From positions 23,182 through 87,181 of the forward strand of contig JADLZK010010446.1 in the NCBI GenBank assembly GCA_015847255.1: a DNA stretch of 64,000 nt, written 5' to 3'. The notes under the pieces are model-generated. The model was not told where the DNA came from and did no database searches. It saw only the letters and a list, made by a program, of their open reading frames with translations. Origin of the DNA: Hyparrhenia diplandra. Lineage: Eukaryota; Streptophyta; Magnoliopsida; Poales; Poaceae. The translations under genes were made by a program, and so were the position numbers. Below are positions 53,764 to 64,000 of the stretch, in pieces. The first letter of the stretch is position 1. The number at the start of each line of letters is the position of its first letter.

Positions 53764-55526
53764 GAGTTTATTCATCGTTAGTAAAGTGCGGTATTTGATG
53801 GATCATATGCACGATAATATACTTGTTGTATTTAGGATTTTTTTATGTATAGGACTGTTGATGATCTCGTCGAACAAGCTTATTAATTTGATGAGATCGA
53901 TCATACCGCATGCGGTATATGCAAGGTTGATGAGATTCGTGTTACCACGGTGTTCCCACCCCGTGTTCACTTTTTCACTTTGTGTGCGGCATCTCTCTGG
54001 CTGGTGTGGTGCACACATCTCAATGCAAAATGGATGGTGCAGATAGTATGTGCTCGGCACATGGATGCTGATTTTTTTCGTGTCACGTGCGTACTAGTAC
54101 TACAACTTGTATTGAGCCATCACTTCCCCTGCCTCCTCCGTCACGGTGTCACCCACTACCACACGAAGGTTGCGGGCGGCGGCATAAAATTGAAATAATT
54201 AAAATTGGTGCCCTGGGGCCATATCTTGTCTCAATGTGTCTAACCCCGTCCGCATGCCTAGCGCTGCAACTCCCACTCCTTTCCCTCCGCTCCGGCTTTC
54301 CACTCCTCGCTTTCCCCACAACGCGCACCACCGCCACCACTCCTCGCCCCCTCTCCCCACCCCCCATTTGTTGAAGATGACGACGCCACGAACGAGGGAC
54401 CCAAACCCATTGTGGAGGGACACTAGCGAGAAGGAAACCCTAGCGACGGTGTGAGGGCGGAGAAGCGGCGGGGCAGCAAATCTGGCGAGGAAGGGAAGAA
54501 GCTCCCGGTGGGAGTGGAGGCGACGAAGGAGATCTTTGGACAAAGTGTTGGGCCCCCTGGCGTCGTTGTCGGGCACGCGATGCTCATCTCGTAATCCGTG
54601 GCCATGGCGGCGATCCAGAAGGTCGCGCGGCGAGGCCGAAGGAGAAGGAAGCAAGCTCGTCGTTTTTCGGTCGTGTCTTGGGCATGGGGTCTCGGCATAT
54701 GATCTCGTCGGTGTCGACAAAAGCATAGTTTTTTCTTACGGTGTCATTAACCTTGTATACGATGATTGAATAGCATTTTATACTTCAAGTGTAGGAATTC
54801 GTTGGGGTCCTTATAAGGATGATGGTGACGATGCGGTGGATAAGGATGATGGTGATGATCTTTGAAGATGATGCTCTTCTTCGTAGGCTCGTTTTGATGC
54901 TTGGTGCCAAAGAGTTGGTGATATTTTGGTTCTCTTTATCTATCTTAATTAGTGGTCATATGTAATCTTTAATAATCTTAACATCGTCTTTGGTTTAGTG
55001 TACTATGGTGGCCATGGACGTATTTGGCATTTGTATGATGGATGATTGTAGGAAATCTTTAGACCTTATTTAATCTCTAGAGTTAACTTGGTTGATTATT
55101 TGTAGGCAAGTTGTGTGCATGTGTTTGATTCTTTGCTGAAATTATGAGTGACCAAAGTGGCATGCAATTGAAATCTGTCCAACTTGTGCACACAAACCCG
55201 GTGTGAAATGGAAATTGACCCTAAATTGCCCCTACCGGGCTGCCACAACACGGAGGTTACGGAGACTTCATTATTTTTTTTTCTCTTGATGAAAATCATT
55301 TTTATTTCTTTGGGTCCCAAGCACGGCGAACTTTTCACTTCTTTGGAATTTGTGGGGACGGATGGAGGGAGTAATCTTGTCAATTTGAAACTTGAAAGCA
55401 TAGCGGCGCCGCCCGCATACTCCGGCGGTGGCGGGCGTGTGCCCTATCTTCGGCCGAGAGGTGGAGGGAGTGCGGCAATTAAGCGCGGCGCACACGACGG
55501 TGGCGAGGCGTGTGCCTATCTTCGGC
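53764..55526. other. No recognised gene; AT-rich then GC-rich block
   Basis: 53764-54230 is mostly AT-rich. 54230-54740 is C/G-rich with long antisense frames (175 codons on minus at 54199-54726) of low-complexity composition and no known domain. 54800-55150 contains short duplicates (AAGGATGATGGTGA at 54814 and 54842). I cannot support a gene. Confidence 0.4.
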
Positions 55527-55575
55527 GAGGTGTGTATGTGTAGGATACGCAAAGGATTCGCATGCAAGGGTGTGC
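55527..55575 (+). pseudogene. Orphan F-box family tail module
   Basis: GTGTAGGATACGCAAAGGATTCGCATGCAAGG repeats the EVCRIRKGFACKG-type tail at 47600. It is the rightmost trace of the array. Confidence 0.5.
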
Positions 55576-56179
55576 ATATGGTCGGCACGTGTACATGGAT
55601 TGTAGAATCTTGTAAAAAATCCAAATGCGAGACACGTGGAGTAGCTTCCAAGCAGCGGTGATTCTAGAATTTTGGAGATGAGATTTCAAGAATCGAGGAA
55701 AACATGTACTACCACCAATTTGGAGCACATGTTATAGGCGCCCTTTGTGTAAAGCGGGCAAGGCCAATGGGGGCTACAAGTGGTAGTGGTTCTAATACAA
55801 ATAAAGTGATCCACATAGTAAATAAGGAAATATTGAGACTACTATTTATTACACAATGCAAAAAATTATTGCTTGTGGCTTGCACATAACCTTTTTTGCT
55901 TTCATCATGTCACACCTTTATGACAAGAATAGAGCACCTACTTTTTTTATCCGATCCTATATGGCACTTGAGGCTATACAAGCAAAAAGCATGCATTGGG
56001 AAGCCCTTAGAGCCTTATTTTGCAACGCTGTGAAACTTTTTTGTGAGCAGGCGTCCGGTAGAAAAGGTCTTTGGTCAAAAAGTGCACTTATTTTACGGGT
56101 ACTCGCTTACCGGCCAGCGGAAGTTAAACGCTTATACGTATGCGAGAGGCAGTAAAAGATTAAATAAGCATGTTTTATA
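55576..56179. other. AT-rich stretch without a recognised gene
   Basis: One 99-codon plus frame (55856-56155) has a helical segment (LEAIQAKSMHWEALRALFCN) but matches nothing I know. No other structure. Confidence 0.3.
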
Positions 56180-56419
56180 CTAAATCCGTTCCAAATTGTA
56201 GTTCGTTTGACTTTTTCAACCCCAACTTTGACCATTTCGTCTTATTCAAAATTTTGTGCAAAGTATCACTTCTTTTGTTATGGCTTTCTTTATTAACAAA
56301 TAGTATTTAAAGAATGACTTAAATTTGTTGTTTTTGTGCAATTTTTTTAATAAGGCGAGTGGTCAAACTTGGGGTCAAAAAAAAAGTCAAACGAACTATA
56401 ATTTGAAAGGAGGGGGGAC
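56180..56419. mobile_element. Stowaway-like MITE
   Basis: Left AAATCCGTTCCAAATTGTAG and right CTATAATTTGAAAGGAGGGG are inverted, with internal halves TTTGACCATTTCGTCTTATT and AATAAGGCGAGTGGTCAAA. TA-flanked, about 240 bp, related to the MITEs at 16709 and 21227. Confidence 0.8.
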
Positions 56420-56539
56420 TACATTTAAGTTCTTCATTATTTATTAAAACTCGTTTCTAACCTGCACAAAGTAATTGTCCTCAATAGCTACTAATTGTGA
56501 TCAGATTTCTTAGTGATAGTACAATTAAATCCTTTAACA

Positions 56540-57160
56540 ATACCCCCTTCCCACCCCGTGGCAACGCGCGGGAATCCTTACTCGGCACGCCAAAAAGGAG
56601 AAATCCGTAGGCCGAGGAGCAAAAAGGAGAAATCCGCCCAAGGAGGGGCTTAAAAACTTTCAAGGTCCGCCTCCACGGTATCCAAGTTGAAGCCGTGCGG
56701 CGTGCGGCCGCCGTCCGTCGGCCCATTCAAATCCCGCTCACCGGCCCGTCCTTCCAAAGCGAAGCAAGTAAAAAACCCTACCGATATCCCGGTGCGACGG
56801 CTCCCCGCACGGCGCGGCGCGGCGCTCCCTCGCGGGCGGCGCGCTCGGCTCATCCCTACTCGGCACGCCAACCGCCTTGGTCGAGGCGGCGCACTCCCCG
56901 GCCGATTCGGTTGCTTCCGCGGCGGCAGCGTGCGGCGCGAGGGCCACCAGGCGGTGGCCGCACTCCGCGGCGCGCGGCCCCATCCTCTCTCCACGCCGTG
57001 GCGCGGCGAAGCCGCCAAGCCGTCGGGGCGGTGCGCCCTTCAGCTCGGCCGACCGCCAAAGACGCGGCGGCGCGGCTCGAAGCCCTCCCACGCGGAGGCG
57101 CAACAAGGCCACCAACCGCCTCCACGATGCCATGATGACTCCTCTTCAGTTCTTCAATAA
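56540..57160. promoter_or_regulatory. GC-rich block upstream of the MORC gene
   Basis: Strongly G+C- and CpG-rich sequence in an AT-rich neighbourhood. CTACTCGGCACGCCAA-like strings occur at 56579 and 56859, and AAAAAGGAGAAATCCG occurs twice (56589, 56618). Long overlapping frames on both strands are caused by base composition. Its place about 600 bases before the first recognisable MORC exon suggests a promoter/first-exon CpG-rich region, but an unrelated insertion is possible. Confidence 0.35.
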
Positions 57161-57414
57161 AAGCGACGTGCGCTCATTCTCGACCTACACTTACATATAT
57201 ATACTGCTAGCTATTTTTTCAATGACCACATATGACTACCTGACCTTTTTATATTGACTATATAAAATTTAGTGCATGCATTCCTATTAATAAGTACCTA
57301 GATTATTCCTTCATTCGTCTAAAGAAAAGGTTTTGGTTGACCAAAAAAAGATTTTTAATTTCTGTAAGCATGTTTGGATGTTTCGTACTAAACAGCATGC
57401 CAAGTTTGATCACT

Positions 57415-57650
57415 TAGTTTTCCATTTTCTGCCATGTGATTTATTTTCTTTGAAAATGGATATACTTGATTCCTTTTCGATGTGAACATTACTTTTCAAG
57501 TGTTGTGTTTGTCATCTCGCTTATTATGCTAGCAAATGATGTTTATTGATTTTCCATTTTTGCCATGTGCTTTTGTTTGAAAATGGATATACTTGATTCC
57601 TTTTCGACATGAACATTACTTTTCAAGTGTTGTGTGTTTGTTATACGCTT
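57415..57650 (+). repeat. Tandem duplication of about 130 bp
   Basis: Unit 1 (57417-57515) and unit 2 (57549-57645) share TTTTCCATTTT, TGCCATGTG, GAAAATGGATATACTTGATT, CCTTTTCGA and ACATTACTTTTCAAGTGTTG. Non-coding. Confidence 0.8.
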
Positions 57651-57769
57651 ATGCCCTTTACGTATATTTATTGATCACCGTTTAGTTCTGTAACGAACAT
57701 GTTCTTTTATTTGACTGAGCCAACAAATGGAGGCAATTGATCCGGGGGTATGGCGGGTCCATACAACAA

Positions 57770-60700
57770 CCGAACTCTTGTACTCATAATCGCATGTCGT
57801 CCACCCCAAATTTCTCCACTCAAATGCAACTTCACACAAATGGCCGTTTGGAGGTATGATTTGTGTGGTTTCGGACTCTGATCTAATTTCTTTGTTGCAT
57901 TGTGTCTTACTTTGTTGCCTTGTTACACGGTTGTGTGGCGAGTTGTTGGACAATGCGGTGGATGCGGTAATTAAACAGATTCATCATTGAGCCATACACT
58001 TTGATTATTTATAATTAAAGGTCCGTAGGACTAGTTTCGTTCAAATAGATAAAACCGATGGCGCTACAACAATATTGGTGGACAAAGTCATTGACAAACG
58101 GAACGGATCACCAGCTTTACTAATTCAAGGTTGGATATTAATGTGATAATACTTTTACAAGTGATATTGGATTGGATATATAATAAACTAAAATACAAAC
58201 TTCTAGACTTCAGCGATTTTTATGGTGTTTGTAGGAATTAGAGAGTTTGTTCATGCTTGCACCATTTGAAGCTTCTTTTAATGAATTATAGGAAAATATG
58301 GATAGATGTATGAATACGAAGTGCATTATTTCGGTTGACATACGGATGATGGTGGAGGCATGGATCCTAATTCTTTTCAGGCGGTGCATGTGCTTTGGAT
58401 TTTCGAGGAGAAACAATCGGGATCTTTCATTGGAGAATGTATTGCCAACTTTTGTTTCATAATCTGCAAGTCATCTCCACGAAACCCAATTGTCTAACAT
58501 TTTGGCATTCATCACCTTAATTAGATGGAAATGGATTTAAGACTAGCACAATGCGGCAGGGCAGATGTTATTTGTTTTCACTTAAGAGCAGGTACTGCAT
58601 GAACCTCACATAAATTTCTTTCCTTTTGTGAACCACTTTTTTTTTATCAATTGAAATAATGCCAAGTTATTACTTGTTTTCAGATTGCCTACACAACAAT
58701 CCATTGGTCTCCTCTCCTACACACTTTCTTGGTAGGCTGGGCCAGAGCGGATGTTGTGATTCCTATGGTATGCCGTGTGATTTTATTTATTTTTATTTGT
58801 TTGGCATGAGGCACTACATGCGCACCACTTGCCTTATATGTTCTCTTCTTATTAGGTGGATTATGAATGCAATCATGGTTGGGGAAAGTTCTCCTCAAAT
58901 TTGACACTTATTTGTTGAAATGGTCCCCCTTTTGCAAAGGAAGAAGATTTGATGCTGAGCATTATCTTGAACCTGCCATCCATTTGAAGTCTCTGAGATA
59001 CAATACTTTATTTACTCTAAAAACGTTATGTTGTTAAATTGACAAACTTAGAGTTAAGTTATAAACAGGATAAAAGTTCTTTTCTATATAAATACTTGAC
59101 ACCCATGTATAGAAAAAACATTTAAAATAGTTCAATTCAATAATTTGATGTAGCTACTACAACCTTGTTTAATATTTGTTAGTAATATATAGGTTAAAAC
59201 ACGATGGTTGTTCCAATCGTGGTTGGTGAACGGTTACGTGACATTGGTCCACATGGCACCAAGATTATAGTCTTCAATCTATGGTTCAACGGCGATGGTA
59301 ATTTGGAGCTCGACTTTGACACGAATCCACATGTAACAATCAAATACACTCGACCGATTTAACATAAATGTTGGTTTTTATGTTGTATCTTTGTCGTAGT
59401 GCGTTCGGCAGATTTTTGGTGTTCTATTTGGTTTGCTCATCAAATTTTCTTCTTGTTTGTTTGTATTTGAGGATATCATGATTAGTGGAGCGCCAAATCG
59501 AAAAGAAATTAGAAACCTTGAAAAAAGGGCTAATGAGAACCATTTGACAAATCGACTACGCTATTCTCTTAGGGTTAGTACCATATAGTTTAAGACTCAC
59601 GCACAATACCGGTGAGTTTGTTCTTTGATATAAAGCATTCTGGGGTCTATATTTTTTGTTGTATCTGCAGGCTACCACATCACACTAGGATCATACTTGA
59701 GGGCAGAAGTTAAGCAACATCACATTGTCAATGACCTAGAGTGTATTGAATGCATCGCTTATAACCCCAAATTCAAAGGAAAAAATGAGGTTGTTACAAC
59801 AACTATTGGATTCTTAAAGGGGTGCCCCAATTATTAGGGCATGCCGGATTTAATATTTATCATAAAAATCGCCTTATTTTGGTGAGCTTCAGCCCCTTTC
59901 TTTTATATTGATTCACTTTGTTTAAGGATGCATACACATATAAGACTAAGATTTACATAATTACCATTTTCTAATATCTCGCGACCATTTCATAGCGTTA
60001 CGGTAGTCGAAAGCAGCAAAGGCAAAGGCGTCTGTGGGGTATTGGAGGTAGACTTCATTGAGCCCACTCATGACAAAGCGGGACTTCAAAAGTCACGGCT
60101 ATTTTGGTGAGAGACGATGACCCGCCGAAGGACATGACTACGCAATCTTGGTAAGTTCTAGGTTCTATATCGTGTTCCTCCCGATTTGAATCCCTAAATC
60201 TTTCTATTAGCGGTTTAGCACCAATTCTTATACTTGGCCTCAAATATCACCATTGTAAATGACTCGATTTATTCCCGGGAATATTTACGATTGAGAAGAT
60301 TGGATTGCGAAACGTGTGAGGGCAACTCCCACTCCTCTTTCTCCTCCATGTGAGTGCGGTTCAATCGCCTTTGCCGCCCCGGTTTCCACTCGCACCTTTT
60401 AGGAAAAGAAGAGGCATTTGCACGGTAGCTCCAATGGGCTACTCGCGTCGTCCTCGACAAACATGATGCGAGACCATGCAAGTCATCAACAGGACAAAGC
60501 GCCTTCCATGGCCGGCACCGATTTGGTAGAGACAAGAAAAGGAGGACCCGACGATGCTATCATGAAGGCGGTTGCATCTAAAAGGGCGGCGGTGGAGTCT
60601 TTTCGGTGGCGGCGGCCCGCTCTTGTCGAGGGTTAGTATATAGTACAGGCAACCTTGCTTTTCGGTCCATGTTTGTACCTTGTTCTTATTTGGTGCACTT

Positions 60701-60990
60701 TGTCGTCTTGATTGTTGTGCAATCTATATATTGTATTGATTGATTTTCTGGGACAAAACAAAATAGATTTCCAAATCTATGGGAGAGGCCGAGCTAAAGG
60801 AATATTCCATGCCGATGTTAGAAAACAAGAATCTCCGTGAAGAGTGAGCCTAACAATCTTGCTTTGGTGTCATTTTTTTCCTATACGGTTTTGAGTAAAC
60901 ACTCAATACCAATGTTTTATTTTGCATTTTTTTCTCTGTATGTAGGTGCGCTTGCAATTTGAGACGCAAGAGAAGCAACTATGACTCAAG
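57770..60990 (+). pseudogene. MORC-family GHKL ATPase gene, probably decayed
   Basis: Many ordered exons of a plant MORC protein (chromatin compaction and silencing ATPases). HVVHPKFLHSNATSHKWPFG, donor at 57854; CGELLDNAVDA (GHKL motif I) to 57966; GATTILVDKVIDKRNGSPAL, donor at 58130; DDGGGMDPNSFRRCMCFGFS (motif II), 58343-58438; GNGFKTSTMR (motif III), about 58527-58591; QSIGLLSYTFL ... ADVVIPM, 58684-58767; VDYE ... KFSSNLTL, from 58856; ERLRDIGPHGTKIIVFNLWF, LELDFDTNPH, donor at 59333; EDIMISGAPNRKE ... NRLRYSLR, to 59573; HHIVNDLECIECIAYNPKF ... TTIGFLKG, 59671-59881; SSKGKGVCGVLEVDFIEPTH, to 60150. Coiled-coil-like pieces follow at 60770-60846 and 60945-60990. Frameshifts or stops occur in the exons at 58410, 58555, 58913 and 59830. 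Confidence 0.85.
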
Positions 60991-61407
60991 GTAAATTCTC
61001 GCCCACCTCAATGCGATCGTTATGATCATCGGAATTTACAATTAGGGCGCATATATAGCGATGAATCATGACTCGACTTGAAGTTTGATGAACGGCCTCT
61101 CTCCTTGTGCGGAGCGAGGAGCGAGAATCTACGGCTCGCGATTGAGGAGGCGCGGAAGCTATACCGAGAATCTACCGGCTAACACGGCGAAATATATTCC
61201 CCGCAGCAAAGGCTACCAAGGATCGAGGAAGCGTGTGATGCTTTCGACGGACGGCCGTAGGCATTAGCGTGAAAGGCGTGAGCTCTTTATATTTACTTTT
61301 TCATGCATGTGTCGATATGGTTCACGCGGCGAGCGCGGGGCGGTGTCTTTGCAATTTGGTGGTGGAAAAGGCATGGTTCGGTCAATTTGTTGGGACCGCC
61401 GTGCGAG
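60991..61407 (+). other. Possible 3-prime end of the MORC gene
   Basis: A plus frame of 60 codons (61085-61267), Arg-rich, without recognised domain; it could be a last exon or untranslated sequence. No polyadenylation pattern is decisive. Confidence 0.25.
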
Positions 61408-61642
61408 AGCCCGTGTTTAGTTGGTGAAATATTTTGGGTTGGGCTACTGTAGCACTTTTTCGTCTTTTATTTGGTAATTATTGTCCAACCATGGACTAAC
61501 TAGGCTTAAAAGATTCATCTCGCACAAGACTTTTGACCAACCGTGCAATCAATTTTTTATTTACCTACATTTAATGCTCTAAAAAATATGTTAAGAGATT
61601 CGATATGGGGGGGAACCGCCAGAGTAGCAACTAAACATGGCC
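61408..61642. mobile_element. MITE of the grass GTGTTTAGTTG type
   Basis: Left end AGCCCGTGTTTAGTTG and right end CAACTAAACATGGCC are inverted. The interior has the characteristic GGGCTACTGTAGCACTTT, ATTATTGTCCAACCATGGACT and AAAAGATTCATCTCGCA segments of a common grass MITE. About 235 bp; TIR type suggests PIF/Tourist or hAT. Confidence 0.75.
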
Positions 61643-61689
61643 ACTTTGCAAGGCCTTCCATAACTTCTGAGATGGACTACACCGTATGA

Positions 61690-61840
61690 GCACCTTGGAG
61701 GATGGAGAAGTTGATTCGATGACAAGCTTTGCAAACCTAGAGGCTACATTTGAATTTGCGGATGCTTATAGATTGGATTACAATGAAGGGACGATCCTAC
61801 AATGAAATGAAGCAAGGCAAGAGAGTCTCGTCTTTGTGAG
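61690..61840 (+). repeat. Diverged duplicated segment, copy 1
   Basis: TTCGATGACAAG ... AGGCTACATTTGAATTTG ... GATTACAATGAAG ... GAAGCAAGGCAAGAGAGTCTCGTC matches 63236-63346. One frame gives LEATFEFADAYRLDYNEG. Possibly a diverged exon; family unknown. Confidence 0.5.
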
Positions 61841-63225
61841 TTTGTGGATGATGATCACGGCATGGAGGATGAATTTGGAGCCAATCAAAGCGACCCCAAA
61901 CCAGCCACCAAACCCGGTCGCTTGTGCCCGTTGATCTAGGTTGGAATCAGCGGTCGAGATTGCTTGTTGGGAAGCATATACAAGAAAGCAAAACCCTACT
62001 TTCCAAATGGGCCTTTGTTTTTGGGCGTCGTACCTAGGAGCATATATACTTATGGCGCCGCACCACCTTTCGGAGGCTTCCACGCGACGCTATCGACGGA
62101 CCGCGGCTTTTGCTCACTGCTCGTCTTCGTTAATTCACGGGTCGCCGCCGCCCGGTTGCGGATGCCATTTTTCCGACTTTACGTGGCCGCAAGGTTGGGG
62201 TCGTCGTTGGTCATTTAAAATTTCTTGTGTTTCTAGTATTCAAGTCACGTATGCGAGGCGCTTTGTGTAATGCGTGCGTGGAGGGTTTTAGTTAGGGTTA
62301 GTTTGATTTGGTAGTTTTTACGTGGTACACGACTTGATTTGCTTCGATGGTGTGTGTGCTTTCGCATGACATTTATGTTTTGTAAAGGCAATAGCATTTA
62401 TGTCTACCTAATCTCTTGTAGATTCCCAACAAATCCATTCAAATTTAGCGAGGAACGAAGCGGATGAATCTGAGGTGTAATTGCTAAATTTGTTTTGTTT
62501 TGTTTTTGTTCTCATTCTCTTTGTTTGTTCCCCTGTTCCAACTTCATTGTACCTCGCTAGGGCATTCAAAATTTTCGAGTATTTGTGCCATTCAACAGTG
62601 TTTGTTCAAAATTTTGTGGAAAATGTAAATTGAGTGGATTTAACATTGTAAATTTAATGAAGTTTCATGTATTTTTCCCCTATTGGACGGTATTGGATAG
62701 TTATATATGTTTCAATTTCGTTTTGATGTTTGTTTTAGTTATCTAGTTTTGTTTTATAAGTCTTGACATTTCGATTATGCATATTTTATGTCTCAAATAT
62801 CCGAGAACTCAAAATGAATTGGCCAATCGCATTGTGTCACTTTTTTTTTTTTTTTTAGTGATGATGAACCGTATGACGAGACACACTATGCTATGTTTCT
62901 CATCCTGAGATCTTGGTGAAGGCCCTAAGGAATGGGATGAAAAGTTATGTGATGAGAGTCAGTACGATAAGTTTTCCAAAGATTCTCCTTGAGTATTTCC
63001 ACACAATCAATCGGGCCTCGATATATCGCAGGAGGTTTGGACAACGAGAAAAATGTACAACAAGCATAGGTGGGTGTCTTGGTCTCACGTGAAGAAGCGC
63101 CCGAGGCAGTTAGTGTTCTCAATGCCTTCAGCGTGCGGATTGATCTCTATGATGGTATGAAGCAAGACTAGAATGAAAGGGTCATTCGACAATTCTATTC
63201 CCACACTTTCGAGGTTCACCGGAGG
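61841..63225. other. No recognised gene
   Basis: Plus frames of 109 and 84 codons at 61941-62270 overlap each other and show no domain. The rest is AT-rich. 62860-63110 may be degenerate coding sequence (GATGATGAACC, AAGAAGCGCCCGAGGCAG) but nothing is identifiable. Confidence 0.3.
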
Positions 63226-63370
63226 GACGAGGAAGCGATTCGATGACAAGTACAAAGAAAAAGCGGAGGCTACCTTTTCTTTGAATTTGTAGAGGCTTGT
63301 CGCATTGATTACGTTGTAATGAAGCAAGGCATGAGAGTCTCGTCCCTCTAGTCTTGTACATGTTTTAGGA
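63226..63370 (+). repeat. Diverged duplicated segment, copy 2
   Basis: Partner of 61690-61840. One frame reads KRFDDKYKEKAEATFSLNL; after a break, RIDYVVMKQG-like sequence. The shared tail is GAAGCAAGGCATGAGAGTCTCGTC. Downstream (63380-63630) short open pieces such as RRIPKFIRKLLATIMHGVDG suggest a decayed gene of unknown family. Confidence 0.5.
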
Positions 63371-63911
63371 TGATGATGAGGAGATTTTCTTCATTTACCC
63401 CGGATGAGAATGGTCGCAAAGGGGTTTTGAGGAGGATACCTAAGTTTATCCGGAAGCTTCTTGCCACAATTATGCACGGCGTCGACGGGCGCATGATACC
63501 GAACAAGCGTGGCACGTCGAGTTGATTAATGCAATCATGACGGTCGTAGCACTTTTTAGGATGATTGAAGAGATCATTCCGGTGGCGGCTTCGGAGGAGC
63601 GCGCTCTTGAATTCGACCCTACATAATGGCGTTGGTGCTACCTAAGGTGCCTAAGTTCAAAAAGTCCTTGAGAGCAATTTGCACGGATGTATAGTCTATG
63701 CCCGCATTTTACTTTTTGTTGGAGAGAGAGCCGTCGCTGATAATGATGCCTCGATAATGGCGTGGAGGGCAAGGCGATTTCTTTTAGTTCTAACTTTACT
63801 TTAGCTTGATGGGCTTTGATGATGTAATATATATATGTAGGCATGCAAGGAACTTATAGGTTGTGTTGACTCCGTGTGAGGAACTCATGTGGTGGTGTAT
63901 GGACAACTAAT

Positions 63912-63913
63912 TA

Positions 63914-63953
<40 letters not shown>
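63912..63953 (+). repeat. ATT trinucleotide microsatellite
   Basis: About 13 consecutive ATT/TTA units ending at ATAGAAC. Likely length-polymorphic. The flanking 63630-63911 contains no recognised gene. Confidence 0.95.
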
Positions 63954-64000
63954 GAACAACACTAGCGAGGAGGAAGCGTCACGTATGTTACCTACAAACC

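Noticed and set aside
54199..54726. 175-codon minus ORF
   Set aside because: Arg/Pro/Ser-rich low-complexity product in a GC-rich block with competing frames on both strands; no family resemblance.
56650..57257. Several overlapping 120-157-codon ORFs on both strands
   Set aside because: Open frames in all directions are expected from very high GC. No frame has a coherent domain, so the block is listed only as a possible promoter region.

Overview
The window is plant nuclear DNA, most likely from a grass and probably an Oryza-type genome. The evidence is Tat- and Athila-group Ty3/gypsy elements, Stowaway MITEs with TA duplications, CACTA, MULE and hAT-like debris, tRNA-derived SINEs, genes with short GT-AG introns, and a clustered F-box/Sel1-like/Cys-tail family of the kind amplified in rice. 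There are no bacterial-style operons. Species assignment is inference.

Layout. 1-3014: 3-prime end and LTR of a plus-strand Ty3/gypsy element. 3015-5310: Ty1/copia integrase scrap, a SINE with a 19-bp duplication, and a CCGAAC-rich terminal-inverted-repeat element. 5551-6962: decayed minus-strand transposon gene with a Ulp1-like (C48) end. 7110-16035: complete minus-strand Athila-type LTR element (TSD ATTAG, tRNA-Asp-type primer site) that kept gag, protease and a downstream ATHILA-type ORF but lost RT/RNaseH/IN. 17.3-23.4 kb: first part of a decayed F-box array, interrupted by a MULE that keeps only the ends of its transposase gene. 23414-42148: a complete 18.7-kb minus-strand Tat-clade element (TSD TTATG) with LTRs of about 3.9 kb. 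42.1-55.6 kb: second part of the F-box array, at least six more gene copies or fragments with shared 1-kb spacers, MITEs and a truncated SINE. 56.5-61.3 kb: GC-rich upstream region and a recognisable multi-exon MORC-family GHKL ATPase gene, apparently decayed. 61.4-64.0 kb: MITE, a diverged duplicated segment of unknown identity, and an ATT microsatellite.

Most unusual object: the Tat element carries, between its 5-prime LTR and gag and in the same orientation, an ORF with all the motifs of a DEDDy (WRN/WEX-like) 3'-5' exonuclease, plus a further unidentified ORF before gag, a second RNase H domain, and a T-tract tandem array in its 3-prime UTR. The element split the F-box array; a SINE later entered its 5-prime LTR.

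Caution: the two LTRs of each element, and most reading frames here, differ by single-base indels often in homopolymers rather than by substitutions. Part of the apparent gene decay may be sequence or assembly error.
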